Assembly (NCBI GenBank): GCA_900538575.1
Contig: UPZA01000019.1
Location: 1-36,708, forward strand
Origin: an uncultured Ruminococcus sp.
GTDB taxonomy: Bacteria; Bacillota; Clostridia; Oscillospirales; Ruminococcaceae
Direction: 5' to 3'
DNA length: 36,708 nucleotides
Of this stretch, positions 16,447 to 24,542 are shown piece after piece. A program made the position numbers and the translations under genes. The notes below the pieces were generated by a model, which had not been told where the DNA came from, did no database searches, and saw only the letters and a program-made list of their open reading frames with translations. Each line of letters starts with the position of its first letter. Position 1 is the stretch's first letter.

Positions 16447-17901
16447 ATGCTGAAAGCCGCTATTATAGACGACGGAATCGACGCGTCTCAGTTTAAAAAT
16501 GTAAAGTCATGGGTTATAAAAAAGGATTTGTCAATAGAAAACGAAAATATAATTTCCGTTAAAGATAATCATGCATGCACATGCCTGAAAATAATACAGA
16601 AATATTGTGATATGAGCGACGTTTTCTGGCACAGTATAAAAATACTTAACGATGATACAAAACGGGGTAATATAAGGCAGTTTATTGAAGCCTTGCGCTT
16701 ATGCGAACAGCTTGAAGTAAAAATTATACATTTAAGTATCGGAACCCGTTCATATAGCGATTTTAATTTAATTGAAAAATCCATAGAGGCATTGTGCGAT
16801 AAAGGGACGATTATTATAGCGGCCGCATGCAATGAGGGAACGGTAGCTTATCCGGCCTGTATGAACGGTGTTATTGGCGTAAAATGCGATTTTTCCGCTA
16901 CAGACCAGCAGTATTTATATAATTGTAATACTTTAGATAACATATCCTTCAGCGCTTCGGCCAGACATATACTTCGCGACAGGGGAAAGCTCAGATTATC
17001 TTTGCAGTCAAACAGCTATGCAGCGCCGCTTATTACGTCAAAAGCGTTATCCTTATTAACCCGAAGGCCTTACGCCTCTTTTGAGGAGGTTTATTTATAT
17101 TTGGTCCGCAATGCGTACAATTACAGCGAAAGCATGCATGTCGTTTATTTTAATCCAAGGTCGTGCGCTGAAAGGATTCTGCTCAACATAATCTGTGAAA
17201 ATACAGATAACCGCTATTCAATGCAGAAGCTTAAATTGAAGTGCAGTCAATATAATATTCATAGTAAAAGCTTTTTAAATGAATTGGATTCGTTGGATCT
17301 CAGCGTTTATAATGAAATAATTGTTAGCTTTTCATGCGCTGAGGCTGAAGAAAAAAATATACTGACATATTTATTATACAGATATAAATCGAAAATTATT
17401 GTTTATCATAATAATTCTGAATTTGAGTATATTCCATCGGAAAAAAAAGACCTTGACCGTCTTTGGATATATAAGGATAAATTAACCTGCGGAACTTATT
17501 TTAACTGCGGTCAGGAGATAACAATTCCTATTATCGGAGTATTTTATCGTAATTTAATTGAATTAACAGAGCTTGTAGATAAAATAAAATCCGGTTTTGT
17601 TTCTGACGGTTATCATTGTGAAGTCTTTGCAGATTTTTCGCAGGCAGAATTGATAGGATTAAATGTTATTCCAGAAAATAATATAAAGGAATATATATAC
17701 GAATGCATTTGTTTTTATGATTGCGATGTTGCTGTTGTGGGATTCAGAGATATTGACAAAATGAAAAAACTAAACGATTTTGATGTGATTGTATATCCGC
17801 AGGACGGTAATTGGGTTTTGATTGATGAAAATAGTTTTATCGCTGACAACGGCAGTAAAACAGATGATGTTTATAAAAAAATTAAATCAATAATAGAATA
17901 G
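16447..17901 (+). CDS. Intracellular S8 subtilase fused to a peptide-maturation-type domain
   Basis: This 484-residue protein has no signal peptide. The first ~215 residues are a compact subtilisin-like domain: Asp8 in AIIDDGID, His42 in DNHACTC (in place of HGT), Asn129 in AAACNEG (oxyanion hole) and Ser190 in SNSYAAP (in place of GTSxAAP). All catalytic residues are kept although the motifs are unusual. The C-terminal half (about 245-484) is not a known subtilase domain; its stretch from IPIIGVFYRNLIE to GYHCEVFADFSQAE lines up by eye with the centre of the protein encoded at 19345. The ATG at 16447 fits GGGAGAG better than the GTG at 16441. Probably the leader peptidase of the pathway. Confidence 0.85.
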   Translation: MLKAAIIDDGIDASQFKNVKSWVIKKDLSIENENIISVKDNHACTCLKIIQKYCDMSDVFWHSIKILNDDTKRGNIRQFIEALRLCEQLEVKIIHLSIGTRSYSDFNLIEKSIEALCDKGTIIIAAACNEGTVAYPACMNGVIGVKCDFSATDQQYLYNCNTLDNISFSASARHILRDRGKLRLSLQSNSYAAPLITSKALSLLTRRPYASFEEVYLYLVRNAYNYSESMHVVYFNPRSCAERILLNIICENTDNRYSMQKLKLKCSQYNIHSKSFLNELDSLDLSVYNEIIVSFSCAEAEEKNILTYLLYRYKSKIIVYHNNSEFEYIPSEKKDLDRLWIYKDKLTCGTYFNCGQEITIPIIGVFYRNLIELTELVDKIKSGFVSDGYHCEVFADFSQAELIGLNVIPENNIKEYIYECICFYDCDVAVVGFRDIDKMKKLNDFDVIVYPQDGNWVLIDENSFIADNGSKTDDVYKKIKSIIE

Positions 17902-17913
17902 GAGAATAATGCA

Positions 17914-19329
17914 ATGAATAAGCCGTTTGTACATATGCTTACGACGCCGTTAAACAAATATGCTTTTGATGTGAATACTAATCAGCTTATACAGGTAGGG
18001 GATAAGCTTTACGAATATCTGCTGAATCTTGAGAAAGAATCTGATTCAGAGTATGCCGAACCGGATAGTGATATTAAAAAACAGATGGAAATGTTGTCTT
18101 CTCAGGGATATCTTTCATGCAATCGTCCTAAAAGAATGAAGCATAATCAAAGCGATCTTATCGAATATCATTTAAATGACAATATAGCTCAGATAATATT
18201 GCAGGTAACTCAGCAATGCAATTTCAGATGTGCATATTGTCCGTATACTCTCGCAGAGTTTGATTCGCAGAGAGGACATACTTCTAAAACTATGACATTG
18301 AGTACGGCGAAAGCGGCCGTGGACTTTTTCGCTGAACATTCCTCCAATCAGAATGATGTTTGCATCGGCTTTTACGGAGGAGAGCCTCTGCTTGAATTTG
18401 ATCTTATAAAGCAGATAGTCGACTATTCTGAAAAGGTATTTTTAGGAAAAAATCTGACATATACGATTACGACAAATGGTTCGCTGTTTACAACGGATAA
18501 TATACGGTTTTTAAATGATCATGCATTCGGAATTTTAATTAGCCTTGACGGTCCGCCGGAAATTCATAACAGATCCAGAAAATTCGCCGCAACCGGAAAA
18601 GGAACGTTTTCCGTTATTGAGAAAAACTTGAAAATGATTAAGGAACAATGCCCTGCTTTATTGGATAAAATCATGTTTAACGTTGTTGTTGATCCAAGAT
18701 ATTCCTGTAATAAATTGCATGAAATGTTTTCAGAGAATGAAATGTTTTCCGGTCTGAATATACAATCGACTTTAATCGATGATTTCTTTTCTATAGAAAA
18801 GGTTGTTCCGGATGAGGTTTATGTTATTGAGCAGGCGATAAATGAATTTAAAACATATGAAATGGAATTAGGGAAATATCCAAAGGAAAAAATATCAAAT
18901 GTAGCGTATTATGATTTTTACACTAATAATGAAAAAACCAGAAAAGCTATGCGTCCGGAAAAAATTCTGTTTGAAGAAATGTCTCATTATGGACCTTGTA
19001 TTCCGGGACAGAGACGGCTTTTCATTGACGTAAACGGGGGCTTCTATCCGTGTGAAAGAGTAAGCGAAACCTCGGACGCAATGAATATAGGCAATGTGCG
19101 GGACGGCTTTGATTTTGAAAAGGCGAGAAGTCTGTTGAATATTTCTCAGTTGACGGAAAAACAATGTAAGAATTGTTTTGCACTGCGTCATTGTAACTTG
19201 TGCGCTAAATATTGCGACAATAACGGAGAATTATCATCAGAGCTTAAGCTTTCGAATTGCAAAAATGTACGTTTTGCCGCGGAAGACACATTCAAGAATT
19301 ATCTGATGTTTAAAGAATTAAAGCAATAG
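17914..19329 (+). CDS. ccpM: Radical SAM/SPASM peptide maturase, CcpM type
   Basis: This 471-residue enzyme modifies the Cys-rich precursor. An N-terminal ~90-residue segment, possibly leader-binding, precedes the radical SAM core with the CxxxCxxC cluster site (C102, C106, C109 in QCNFRCAYCPY), then FYGGEPLLEF and SLDGPPEIHNRSR. The C-terminal SPASM-type region is Cys-rich (YGPCIPGQRR, FYPCERV, CKNCFALRHCNLCAKYC) and should hold extra Fe-S clusters. The overall look, and the neighbours (TIGR04066-like, ACP-related and CLI_3235-like genes), match the clostridial system whose maturase is called CcpM (TIGR04068 as I recall it). The ATG follows an AGGAG site. The exact chemistry, perhaps Cys thioether crosslinks, is not shown by the sequence. 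Confidence 0.9.
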   Translation: MNKPFVHMLTTPLNKYAFDVNTNQLIQVGDKLYEYLLNLEKESDSEYAEPDSDIKKQMEMLSSQGYLSCNRPKRMKHNQSDLIEYHLNDNIAQIILQVTQQCNFRCAYCPYTLAEFDSQRGHTSKTMTLSTAKAAVDFFAEHSSNQNDVCIGFYGGEPLLEFDLIKQIVDYSEKVFLGKNLTYTITTNGSLFTTDNIRFLNDHAFGILISLDGPPEIHNRSRKFAATGKGTFSVIEKNLKMIKEQCPALLDKIMFNVVVDPRYSCNKLHEMFSENEMFSGLNIQSTLIDDFFSIEKVVPDEVYVIEQAINEFKTYEMELGKYPKEKISNVAYYDFYTNNEKTRKAMRPEKILFEEMSHYGPCIPGQRRLFIDVNGGFYPCERVSETSDAMNIGNVRDGFDFEKARSLLNISQLTEKQCKNCFALRHCNLCAKYCDNNGELSSELKLSNCKNVRFAAEDTFKNYLMFKELKQ

Positions 19330-19344
19330 AGGGGGCAGCGAGCT

Positions 19345-20472
19345 ATGGAAATAAAGAGAATCGGAATTTATCCGTTTAACGACGAATGCATGGTTTTTCT
19401 TGAATATTCGAATCTTTTAAATTCTGAATACAGGATTTGCGAGGCCGCTTCATTAAACGGCTGGGGATTTGTTGGTAAAAATATAAAATTGGAATCTGAT
19501 AATTATCAGATTAAGGCGTCGCCTGCACTATTCAATAATAAAATAGATATTTTGTTTGTACCGGAGTTTGACGCGTCAGAATCAGTTGAGGAATTTATAG
19601 TTAATGAAATAATAGGTATGGCGCCTGAGGTAAGTGAAATTATGTGTGCCGCTAATTTGTCTGAAGCGGGCGTAAATAAGATAAGACAAGCTTGCGGCGA
19701 TCAAAATTTAAACTGCAAATTTCTGAAACTTGCTGAAAAGGCTTTGTCGGATGACATTACAGCCATTCATAATGATGGTCGAAAAAATTTAGAAAAGATA
19801 GACGTTCCTATAATAGTAATAGCAGGATTATGGGAAAATACGGATAAATTTAAAACGTCTCTTGTTTTAAGAAATAAACTTCTCAAGGAAGGCTACAGAG
19901 TATCGCAGATCGGTTCAAGAAATTACTGCGAATTATTCGGATTTCACTCATTTCCGGGCTTTATGACTGATTCTAAGATTTCGGAAATCGATAAACCTTT
20001 AATGTTGAACAGATATGTAAAAAAAATAGCCGACAGCGAAGAGTCTGATGTAATAATTATAGGAATACCCGGTTCAATTCAATCGTTGAATGAAAAATAT
20101 ACAAATCGTTTCGGAATTTTACCGTACATAACGTTTCAGGCTTTATCGGTTGATTTTCTTATAATGTGTACGTTCTATGAATATTCGTCGGTTAAATTTC
20201 TTGATGAAATTTCGCAATTATGTAAATATAGGTTCAGTTGCTGTGCAGACGCTTATCATATGTCTAATTTATATATTGATTTAGCGGAAACTGAAGAAAA
20301 AGATAAGGTTATTACAAACAGAATTCCGAGAAATATTATAAATAAAACTCTTAAAGACAATTACGGCGAAAGCAAAATACCGGTTTTTAATTTATATGAG
20401 GATTGTGACGTTGACAGGCTGTTTGATTTGATATTAAATAAGTTATCCGGCGATGTAAAAATTATGGTATGA
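19345..20472 (+). CDS. Peptide maturation system protein, TIGR04066-like
   Basis: This 375-residue cytosolic protein is of unknown chemistry. The N-terminal part (1-140) is alpha/beta (IKRIGIYPFNDE start). The centre (about 154-260) resembles a P-loop-like fold: VPIIVIAGLWENTDKFKTSL carries a degraded Walker A, then GYRVSQIGSRNYCELFG and SDVIIIGIPGS. I recognise the arrangement from the TIGR04066 family, found beside CcpM maturases and CLI_3235-type peptides. A matching segment is fused to the subtilase at 16447. It starts 15 nt after the maturase stop, behind GAGGGGGCAG. A role as a GTPase/ATPase-like scaffold for modification is only a guess. Confidence 0.75.
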   Translation: MEIKRIGIYPFNDECMVFLEYSNLLNSEYRICEAASLNGWGFVGKNIKLESDNYQIKASPALFNNKIDILFVPEFDASESVEEFIVNEIIGMAPEVSEIMCAANLSEAGVNKIRQACGDQNLNCKFLKLAEKALSDDITAIHNDGRKNLEKIDVPIIVIAGLWENTDKFKTSLVLRNKLLKEGYRVSQIGSRNYCELFGFHSFPGFMTDSKISEIDKPLMLNRYVKKIADSEESDVIIIGIPGSIQSLNEKYTNRFGILPYITFQALSVDFLIMCTFYEYSSVKFLDEISQLCKYRFSCCADAYHMSNLYIDLAETEEKDKVITNRIPRNIINKTLKDNYGESKIPVFNLYEDCDVDRLFDLILNKLSGDVKIMV

Positions 20473-20481
20473 GGTATTGAT

Positions 20482-20730
20482 ATGATAAAGGAGAAGATAA
20501 AAAATATTGATTTGAAGGATAAAATAGTCGGAGATATTTTTGATATTTTAGACGCAAAGTTTAATATACATTTGGACAGAGCGTCAAGGAACATATTGGA
20601 CAAAAATTTATTCGGAAATGATATAAGGCTTGTTTCAAGGGATATGGTATATTTAGTATATCTGCTTGAACAGAAATATGGAATAACTTTTAATGACAGC
20701 GATATGGACGATAAGCGTTTTACACTGTAA
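20482..20730 (+). CDS. Peptide maturation system acyl-carrier-related protein
   Basis: This 82-residue helical protein is built like a carrier protein. The helix VYLVYLLEQKYGITF matches helix II and the turn of ACPs. By counting back from LEQKY, Ser52 falls where the phosphopantetheine Ser should be, but the DSL motif is VSR (51-53), so Asp and Leu are lost. This is the pattern I remember for the ACP-related family (TIGR04069) of CcpM clusters. It may be a modified carrier or a non-carrier helper. The ATG follows GAGGTATTGAT; the gene is the last one before the precursor. Confidence 0.75.
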   Translation: MIKEKIKNIDLKDKIVGDIFDILDAKFNIHLDRASRNILDKNLFGNDIRLVSRDMVYLVYLLEQKYGITFNDSDMDDKRFTL

Positions 20731-20759
20731 ACGGTATTTCGGATATAATCTGTGATCGG

Positions 20760-20788
20760 CTATATTCTGATTTATAATCAGAATATAG
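20760..20788 (+). other. 12-bp hairpin between the ACP-related gene and the precursor gene
   Basis: CTATATTCTGAT (20760-20771) and ATCAGAATATAG (20777-20788) are perfect inverted copies with a 5-nt loop. No T-run follows, so it is not a normal terminator. It could be an RNA-processing or stability element that raises the level of precursor mRNA relative to enzyme mRNA. Confidence 0.6.
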
Positions 20789-20880
20789 AAAATTAATTTA
20801 GCTGCTAAGATTGGTACATATCGTATTGCAATCTTTGCATATAAAGGGCCCTTATTTTATTTATGAGAGGAGGTCAAAAA

Positions 20881-21084
20881 ATGAGAAAGCTGAATAAAAT
20901 TAATTCTGGCAGACTTGATACAATTGAAGCTTACGCTTGCGTTTGCTCATGCAATTGTGCAAATGCTTGCAGCGGCTGTGGATGCGCCGTTTCATCAGCA
21001 AAAACTTCAACGAGTAATTCCCTTAACAATAGTCAGAAATCCAGCGCTGATTCAAGCGGCAGATCAAATGGTTACAGAAAGTAA
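20881..21084 (+). CDS. Cys-rich RiPP precursor peptide, CLI_3235-like
   Basis: This 67-residue peptide has three parts. Residues 1-19 are a short leader (MRKLNKINSGRLDTIEAYA). Residues 20-35 hold all seven cysteines (C20, C22, C24, C26, C30, C33, C35; CVCSCNCANACSGCGC). Residues 36-67 form a tail with eleven Ser and two Thr. The TIEAY stretch before the Cys run is what I remember of CLI_3235-type bacteriocin precursors, the usual partner of CcpM. The ribosome site AGGAGGT (20868-20874) is the strongest in the operon, spaced 6 nt from the ATG, as expected for a peptide needed in excess. It is last in operon A and followed by a strong hairpin. The cleavage site is unknown. Confidence 0.9.
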   Translation: MRKLNKINSGRLDTIEAYACVCSCNCANACSGCGCAVSSAKTSTSNSLNNSQKSSADSSGRSNGYRK

Positions 21085-21103
21085 TTTTATGTAACGTACA
21101 AGA

Positions 21104-21135
21104 ACTGAAAGCGCATTGAAAAATGCGCTTTCAGT
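21104..21135 (+). terminator. Terminator of operon A
   Basis: ACTGAAAGCGCATT (21104-21117) pairs perfectly with AATGCGCTTTCAGT (21122-21135) around a GAAA loop, 14 bp. The T-rich tail is weak (AAAATTTATTT). Confidence 0.8.
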
Positions 21136-21287
21136 AAAATTTATTTGAACGGATTTTAACAATACTAAATGAGAATGTTGTTAATATAATAATTAAATAG
21201 AACGTTATAAAAGGTATATTTATAATGTGGCTTTTATAATATTTTATTAAGGTCTTATTATGGATTTAAGATATTTGAAATTATTCT

Positions 21288-21317
21288 GCATTCAGGGCAA
21301 TATTTTCAGCATTCAGG
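21288..21317 (+). promoter_or_regulatory. Twin LytTR-type operator of operon B
   Basis: GCATTCAGG at 21288-21296 and 21309-21317. The spacing (21 bp start to start) and the 9-nt distance to the -35 box are the same as at operon A, while the sequence between the repeats differs. Conserved boxes with unconserved filler point to protein binding. Confidence 0.8.
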
Positions 21318-21326
21318 GAAAAAATA

Positions 21327-21355
21327 TTGAAAAATCAGGTAAAATCAATTATACT
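21327..21355 (+). promoter_or_regulatory. Promoter of operon B
   Basis: TTGAAA (21327-21332), 17 nt, TATACT (21350-21355), the same hexamers and spacing as the operon A promoter. The transcript should start near 21362. Confidence 0.8.
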
Positions 21356-21389
21356 TAAAATATAATTATAAATAGGATGGTATTATATT

Positions 21390-22787
21390 ATGAAAAAATT
21401 AATTTTTAGAAAAAATAAAGTTACTTCATTTTTATCCTGCTTTATCGGTTTAACTATTATGACAGGCGTATTTTCTGCATGTTCGTCGTCAAACGACAGC
21501 AATAAAGAATCTGCGCAGGATAAAACAAGCAAGCTTGTTCTTTACGGAGGTCCTTTCGGAAATAGTGCGCTTAAGGCCGCTGTTAAAATATTTCAGTCAA
21601 AGTATCCTGAGGTTGATGTTGAATATAAAGAATTTGGAGAGTTAGGCGATTCTGAAGCGCAGACCAATTATCTTGAAGCTTTGAAGTATGATTTATCTTC
21701 CGGAAACGGTCCTGACCTGATTTTTGGACGTAATTTTGAATTTGACGATATTTACAGTATGATGGACAGCGGTACTTTTGCAGATATAAATACGTATCTT
21801 GAAAATGATGAGGAATTTAAAAGCGATTTATATAACGAGGCTGTAATGAACTCAGGACTATATAACGGAAAACGTTATTATATTCCCATATCATATAATG
21901 TTTTATCTCTGGTTTCAACACAGGAGGCTTTGGAGCATGCCGGATTCAAACTTGACAGTAATTCGGATTTCAGCGGTTTCTCTTCACAGATGAGCGAATT
22001 TATATCAAAGAATACAAATTCTTCAGACGAGCTTTTATTCAGTACTTATCAGCTTGGTATGATGGCATTTTCACCATGGAGCGGCGTAGACGCCATTGAT
22101 TATGAAAAGAAAAAAATATTGACCGATTCGGAAGAATTTAAAGCGTCAATGGAATTATATAAAACTTATTATAAAATGGATAATCGCGGCGAGGAATATC
22201 TTACTGCGTCAACAGGAGACGGAGCCAAGCTAATCAGAAATAATAAAGCGCTCTTTTATTATGATGCATCAAGTGTGGGCAGTGTTTTAGAAACTTATTC
22301 TGCGCTTTTGGATGATCAGACTCCTGTTTTATACAACTTTCCGTCGTCCGATAACAAGACTGTAGCAGAGCCTGAATATATTGCCGCTATCCGCAACGGA
22401 AGTCCTAATCAGGCAAATGCTTATGAGCTTATAAAAATTTTGTTGTCTGAAGAATATCAGACTAAACATGCAATAAATTATGTGGATAATTTCAATTTAA
22501 ACGTTCCGGTTTTAAAATCCGCATTAAAAGCAGGAATAGAAAAATGGCTGAATGATCATGTCGGAGGAGGAACTCCTGACGGCAGCATTAAATTTGCCGC
22601 TTTGTCAGACGAGGAAATACAGTTATTTGTTGATACATTTGGAGATATTGATTATTGCACAATAAAAAACGGTAAGGTTGAGGGCTTTGTCTGGGAAGCT
22701 ATGGAGCCTTATTTTAAGGGTGAAAAAGCCTATGATGAGTGCTTAAAAAATCTGAATAATAAATTGGAGCTTTATATCAATGAGTAA
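21390..22787 (+). CDS. Lipoprotein extracellular solute-binding protein (sugar ABC family)
   Basis: This 465-residue lipoprotein has a hydrophobic N-terminus and a lipobox VFSAC with Cys31 as the lipid anchor, followed by a Ser-rich spacer. The body matches family 1 solute-binding proteins for sugars or oligosaccharides (KLVLYGGPFGNSALKAAVKI, VDVEYKEFGE, NGPDLIFG, YYIPISYN). It would capture a ligand at the outer face for the permeases encoded next. No ATPase gene for this transporter is present. As first gene of an operon sharing the peptide-cluster promoter it may bind the product, its sugar, or a precursor sugar, which is inference. Confidence 0.88.
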   Translation: MKKLIFRKNKVTSFLSCFIGLTIMTGVFSACSSSNDSNKESAQDKTSKLVLYGGPFGNSALKAAVKIFQSKYPEVDVEYKEFGELGDSEAQTNYLEALKYDLSSGNGPDLIFGRNFEFDDIYSMMDSGTFADINTYLENDEEFKSDLYNEAVMNSGLYNGKRYYIPISYNVLSLVSTQEALEHAGFKLDSNSDFSGFSSQMSEFISKNTNSSDELLFSTYQLGMMAFSPWSGVDAIDYEKKKILTDSEEFKASMELYKTYYKMDNRGEEYLTASTGDGAKLIRNNKALFYYDASSVGSVLETYSALLDDQTPVLYNFPSSDNKTVAEPEYIAAIRNGSPNQANAYELIKILLSEEYQTKHAINYVDNFNLNVPVLKSALKAGIEKWLNDHVGGGTPDGSIKFAALSDEEIQLFVDTFGDIDYCTIKNGKVEGFVWEAMEPYFKGEKAYDECLKNLNNKLELYINE

Positions 22788-23667
22788 AGGGTTTGTTCCA
22801 AAATCAAAATTATTAAAAAGGGACGCTTTGACAGGATTTTTATTTTCTTTGCCTTCAATTATCGGAATGCTTGTTTTTTTTCTTATACCGTTTGTCATCT
22901 GTATTATTTTATCGTTGACTGACAGCATAAGCAGCATGAAGTTTGTGGGAATTGATAATTATGTGGATATAATTTCAAGTCGGACGTTCAGGCTGGCAGT
23001 GTGGAATACATTTAAATTTATTATAGTTGCCGTGCCGTTAATTATGATTTTTTCATTAACTATTGCAATGCTTCTTTATCAAAAGCTTGCAGGCTTTGAA
23101 TTTTTCCGTTCGATTTTTGTTTTTCCGTTGGTTCTGCCTGTTTCTTCTGTTATATTGTTCTTCCAGTTGGTATTTGCGGAAAATGGATTTGCAAACGATT
23201 TTTTGTCGTTATTAGGATTACCGGTTAAAAACTGGTTGGATTCTTCCTATTCGTTTGTCGTTTTAGTTATATTATATATTTGGAAAAATTGCGGTTATAA
23301 TATTATTCTTTTTCTTGCCGCACTAAATTCTATACCAAAGGTGTATTATGAAGCAGCGGAAATGGATACGGAAAGCAGAATTAGCAAATTAAGATATATA
23401 ACGCTGCCTATGATTAGACCTTATCTGTTTTTTATTTTGGTAATTTCAATTATCAATACCTTTAAGTCGTTTAAGGAAGCATATATATTATGCGGAAATT
23501 ACCCCAATGAAAATATCTATATGATACAGCACTTTATGAATAATAACTTCCAGAATTTAAATTATACTCGCTTATCTGTCGGAGCAATTTTGATTTTTGC
23601 TATTATTTTTATTTTTATATTTATTTTATTGAAATTCAGAAAAAACGGAGATGTTGAATATGATTAA
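22780..23667 (+). CDS. MalF-type ABC permease
   Basis: This 295-residue permease has six predicted helices. The EAA loop that contacts the ATPase is visible as EAAEMDTESRISKLRYITLP; the usual EAA-xxx-G form has Glu or Ser in place of the Gly here. The start ATG overlaps the binding-protein stop by 8 nt, behind GGAG at 22766-22769. It pairs with the following MalG-type gene to form the import channel. Confidence 0.88.
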   Translation: MSKGFVPKSKLLKRDALTGFLFSLPSIIGMLVFFLIPFVICIILSLTDSISSMKFVGIDNYVDIISSRTFRLAVWNTFKFIIVAVPLIMIFSLTIAMLLYQKLAGFEFFRSIFVFPLVLPVSSVILFFQLVFAENGFANDFLSLLGLPVKNWLDSSYSFVVLVILYIWKNCGYNIILFLAALNSIPKVYYEAAEMDTESRISKLRYITLPMIRPYLFFILVISIINTFKSFKEAYILCGNYPNENIYMIQHFMNNNFQNLNYTRLSVGAILIFAIIFIFIFILLKFRKNGDVEYD

Positions 23668-24520
23668 AAAATTCAAAAAATCATATTTCAAAATATTATC
23701 ATACATAATACTTCTCATATTATCCTTAATAGTGCTTTTGCCGGTAATTTTTATGGTTTGCGGATCCTTTATGGGAAAGTCAGAAATATTAAACAGTTAC
23801 GGTAATACTATTTCTTCCTCAGGCTCAGAGAATTATTTTCATATAATACCCGAACAGGCGACGTTGAAGGGGTATTTAGATGTGTTTTTGCTGGATCCGG
23901 CGTATTTAATGAAATTCTGGGTTTCAATTATGATCTCTGTCGCTATTGTAATTGGTCAGGTAGTTATATCGTGTTTCAGCGGTTATGGTCTTGCTAAATT
24001 TAATTTTCCGTTTAAAAATGTCGTTTTTTACTTTGTAATAATACTGATGATGCTTCCGGTTCAGGTTACATTGGTTCCTAATTATCTGATATTCAATAAA
24101 TTAGGTCTGATAAACTCCTATCTTTCAGTAATACTTCCCGGGGTTTTCGGTACTTTCGGAGTATTTCTGATTACTCAGGTGTTTTCATCAATTCCCAATG
24201 ATCTGATAGAGGCTGCTAAAATCGACGGCGCCAATCATTTTCAAATACTTATGAAAATAATAATACCTTGTTCAAAAACAGGGATTGCTTCACTGGTTAT
24301 TTTAAGCTTTATTGATTCCTGGAATATGATAGAGCAGCCTTTGGCGTTTATTAAGGATTATCTGAAATATCCGATGTCGATATTTCTTTCGAGAATTAAT
24401 GAAACCAGATTGGATATAGCCTTTGTATGCGGGGTTTTAGCTATTATTCCGGTTTTTATTTTGTTTTTATTTTTAAAGGACGCTATGATCAAAGGCGTGG
24501 AATACTCAAATATGAAATAG
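23660..24520 (+). CDS. MalG-type ABC permease
   Basis: This 286-residue second permease has six helices and a good EAA loop, EAAKIDGANHFQILMKIIIP. The ATG at 23660 lies 9 nt after GGAG; the in-frame ATG at 23651 is too close to it. It overlaps the end of the MalF-type gene. Together with the binding protein this is a carbohydrate-type importer that would have to borrow an MsmK-like ATPase from elsewhere in the genome. Confidence 0.88.
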   Translation: MIKKFKKSYFKILSYIILLILSLIVLLPVIFMVCGSFMGKSEILNSYGNTISSSGSENYFHIIPEQATLKGYLDVFLLDPAYLMKFWVSIMISVAIVIGQVVISCFSGYGLAKFNFPFKNVVFYFVIILMMLPVQVTLVPNYLIFNKLGLINSYLSVILPGVFGTFGVFLITQVFSSIPNDLIEAAKIDGANHFQILMKIIIPCSKTGIASLVILSFIDSWNMIEQPLAFIKDYLKYPMSIFLSRINETRLDIAFVCGVLAIIPVFILFLFLKDAMIKGVEYSNMK

Positions 24521-24542
24521 CTTTAAATAAGAGGTGAATCAG

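Larger units (their letters stand above)
21085..21389 (+). other. Intergenic region between operons A and B
   Basis: This 305-bp gap holds the operon A terminator (21104-21135), an AT-rich stretch of about 150 bp in which I see no gene, then the twin repeats and the operon B promoter and a leader of about 28 nt with an AGGATGG ribosome site. Confidence 0.6.

Noticed and set aside
20811..20845. Separate promoter for the precursor (TTGGTA and TATAAA)
   Set aside because: The spacing is 23 nt, too long, and no better pair of boxes is found; the operon A promoter is enough.
21136..21280. A second small precursor gene or RNA in the gap between operons
   Set aside because: Stops in all frames and no ribosome site with a short frame; no structured RNA recognised.
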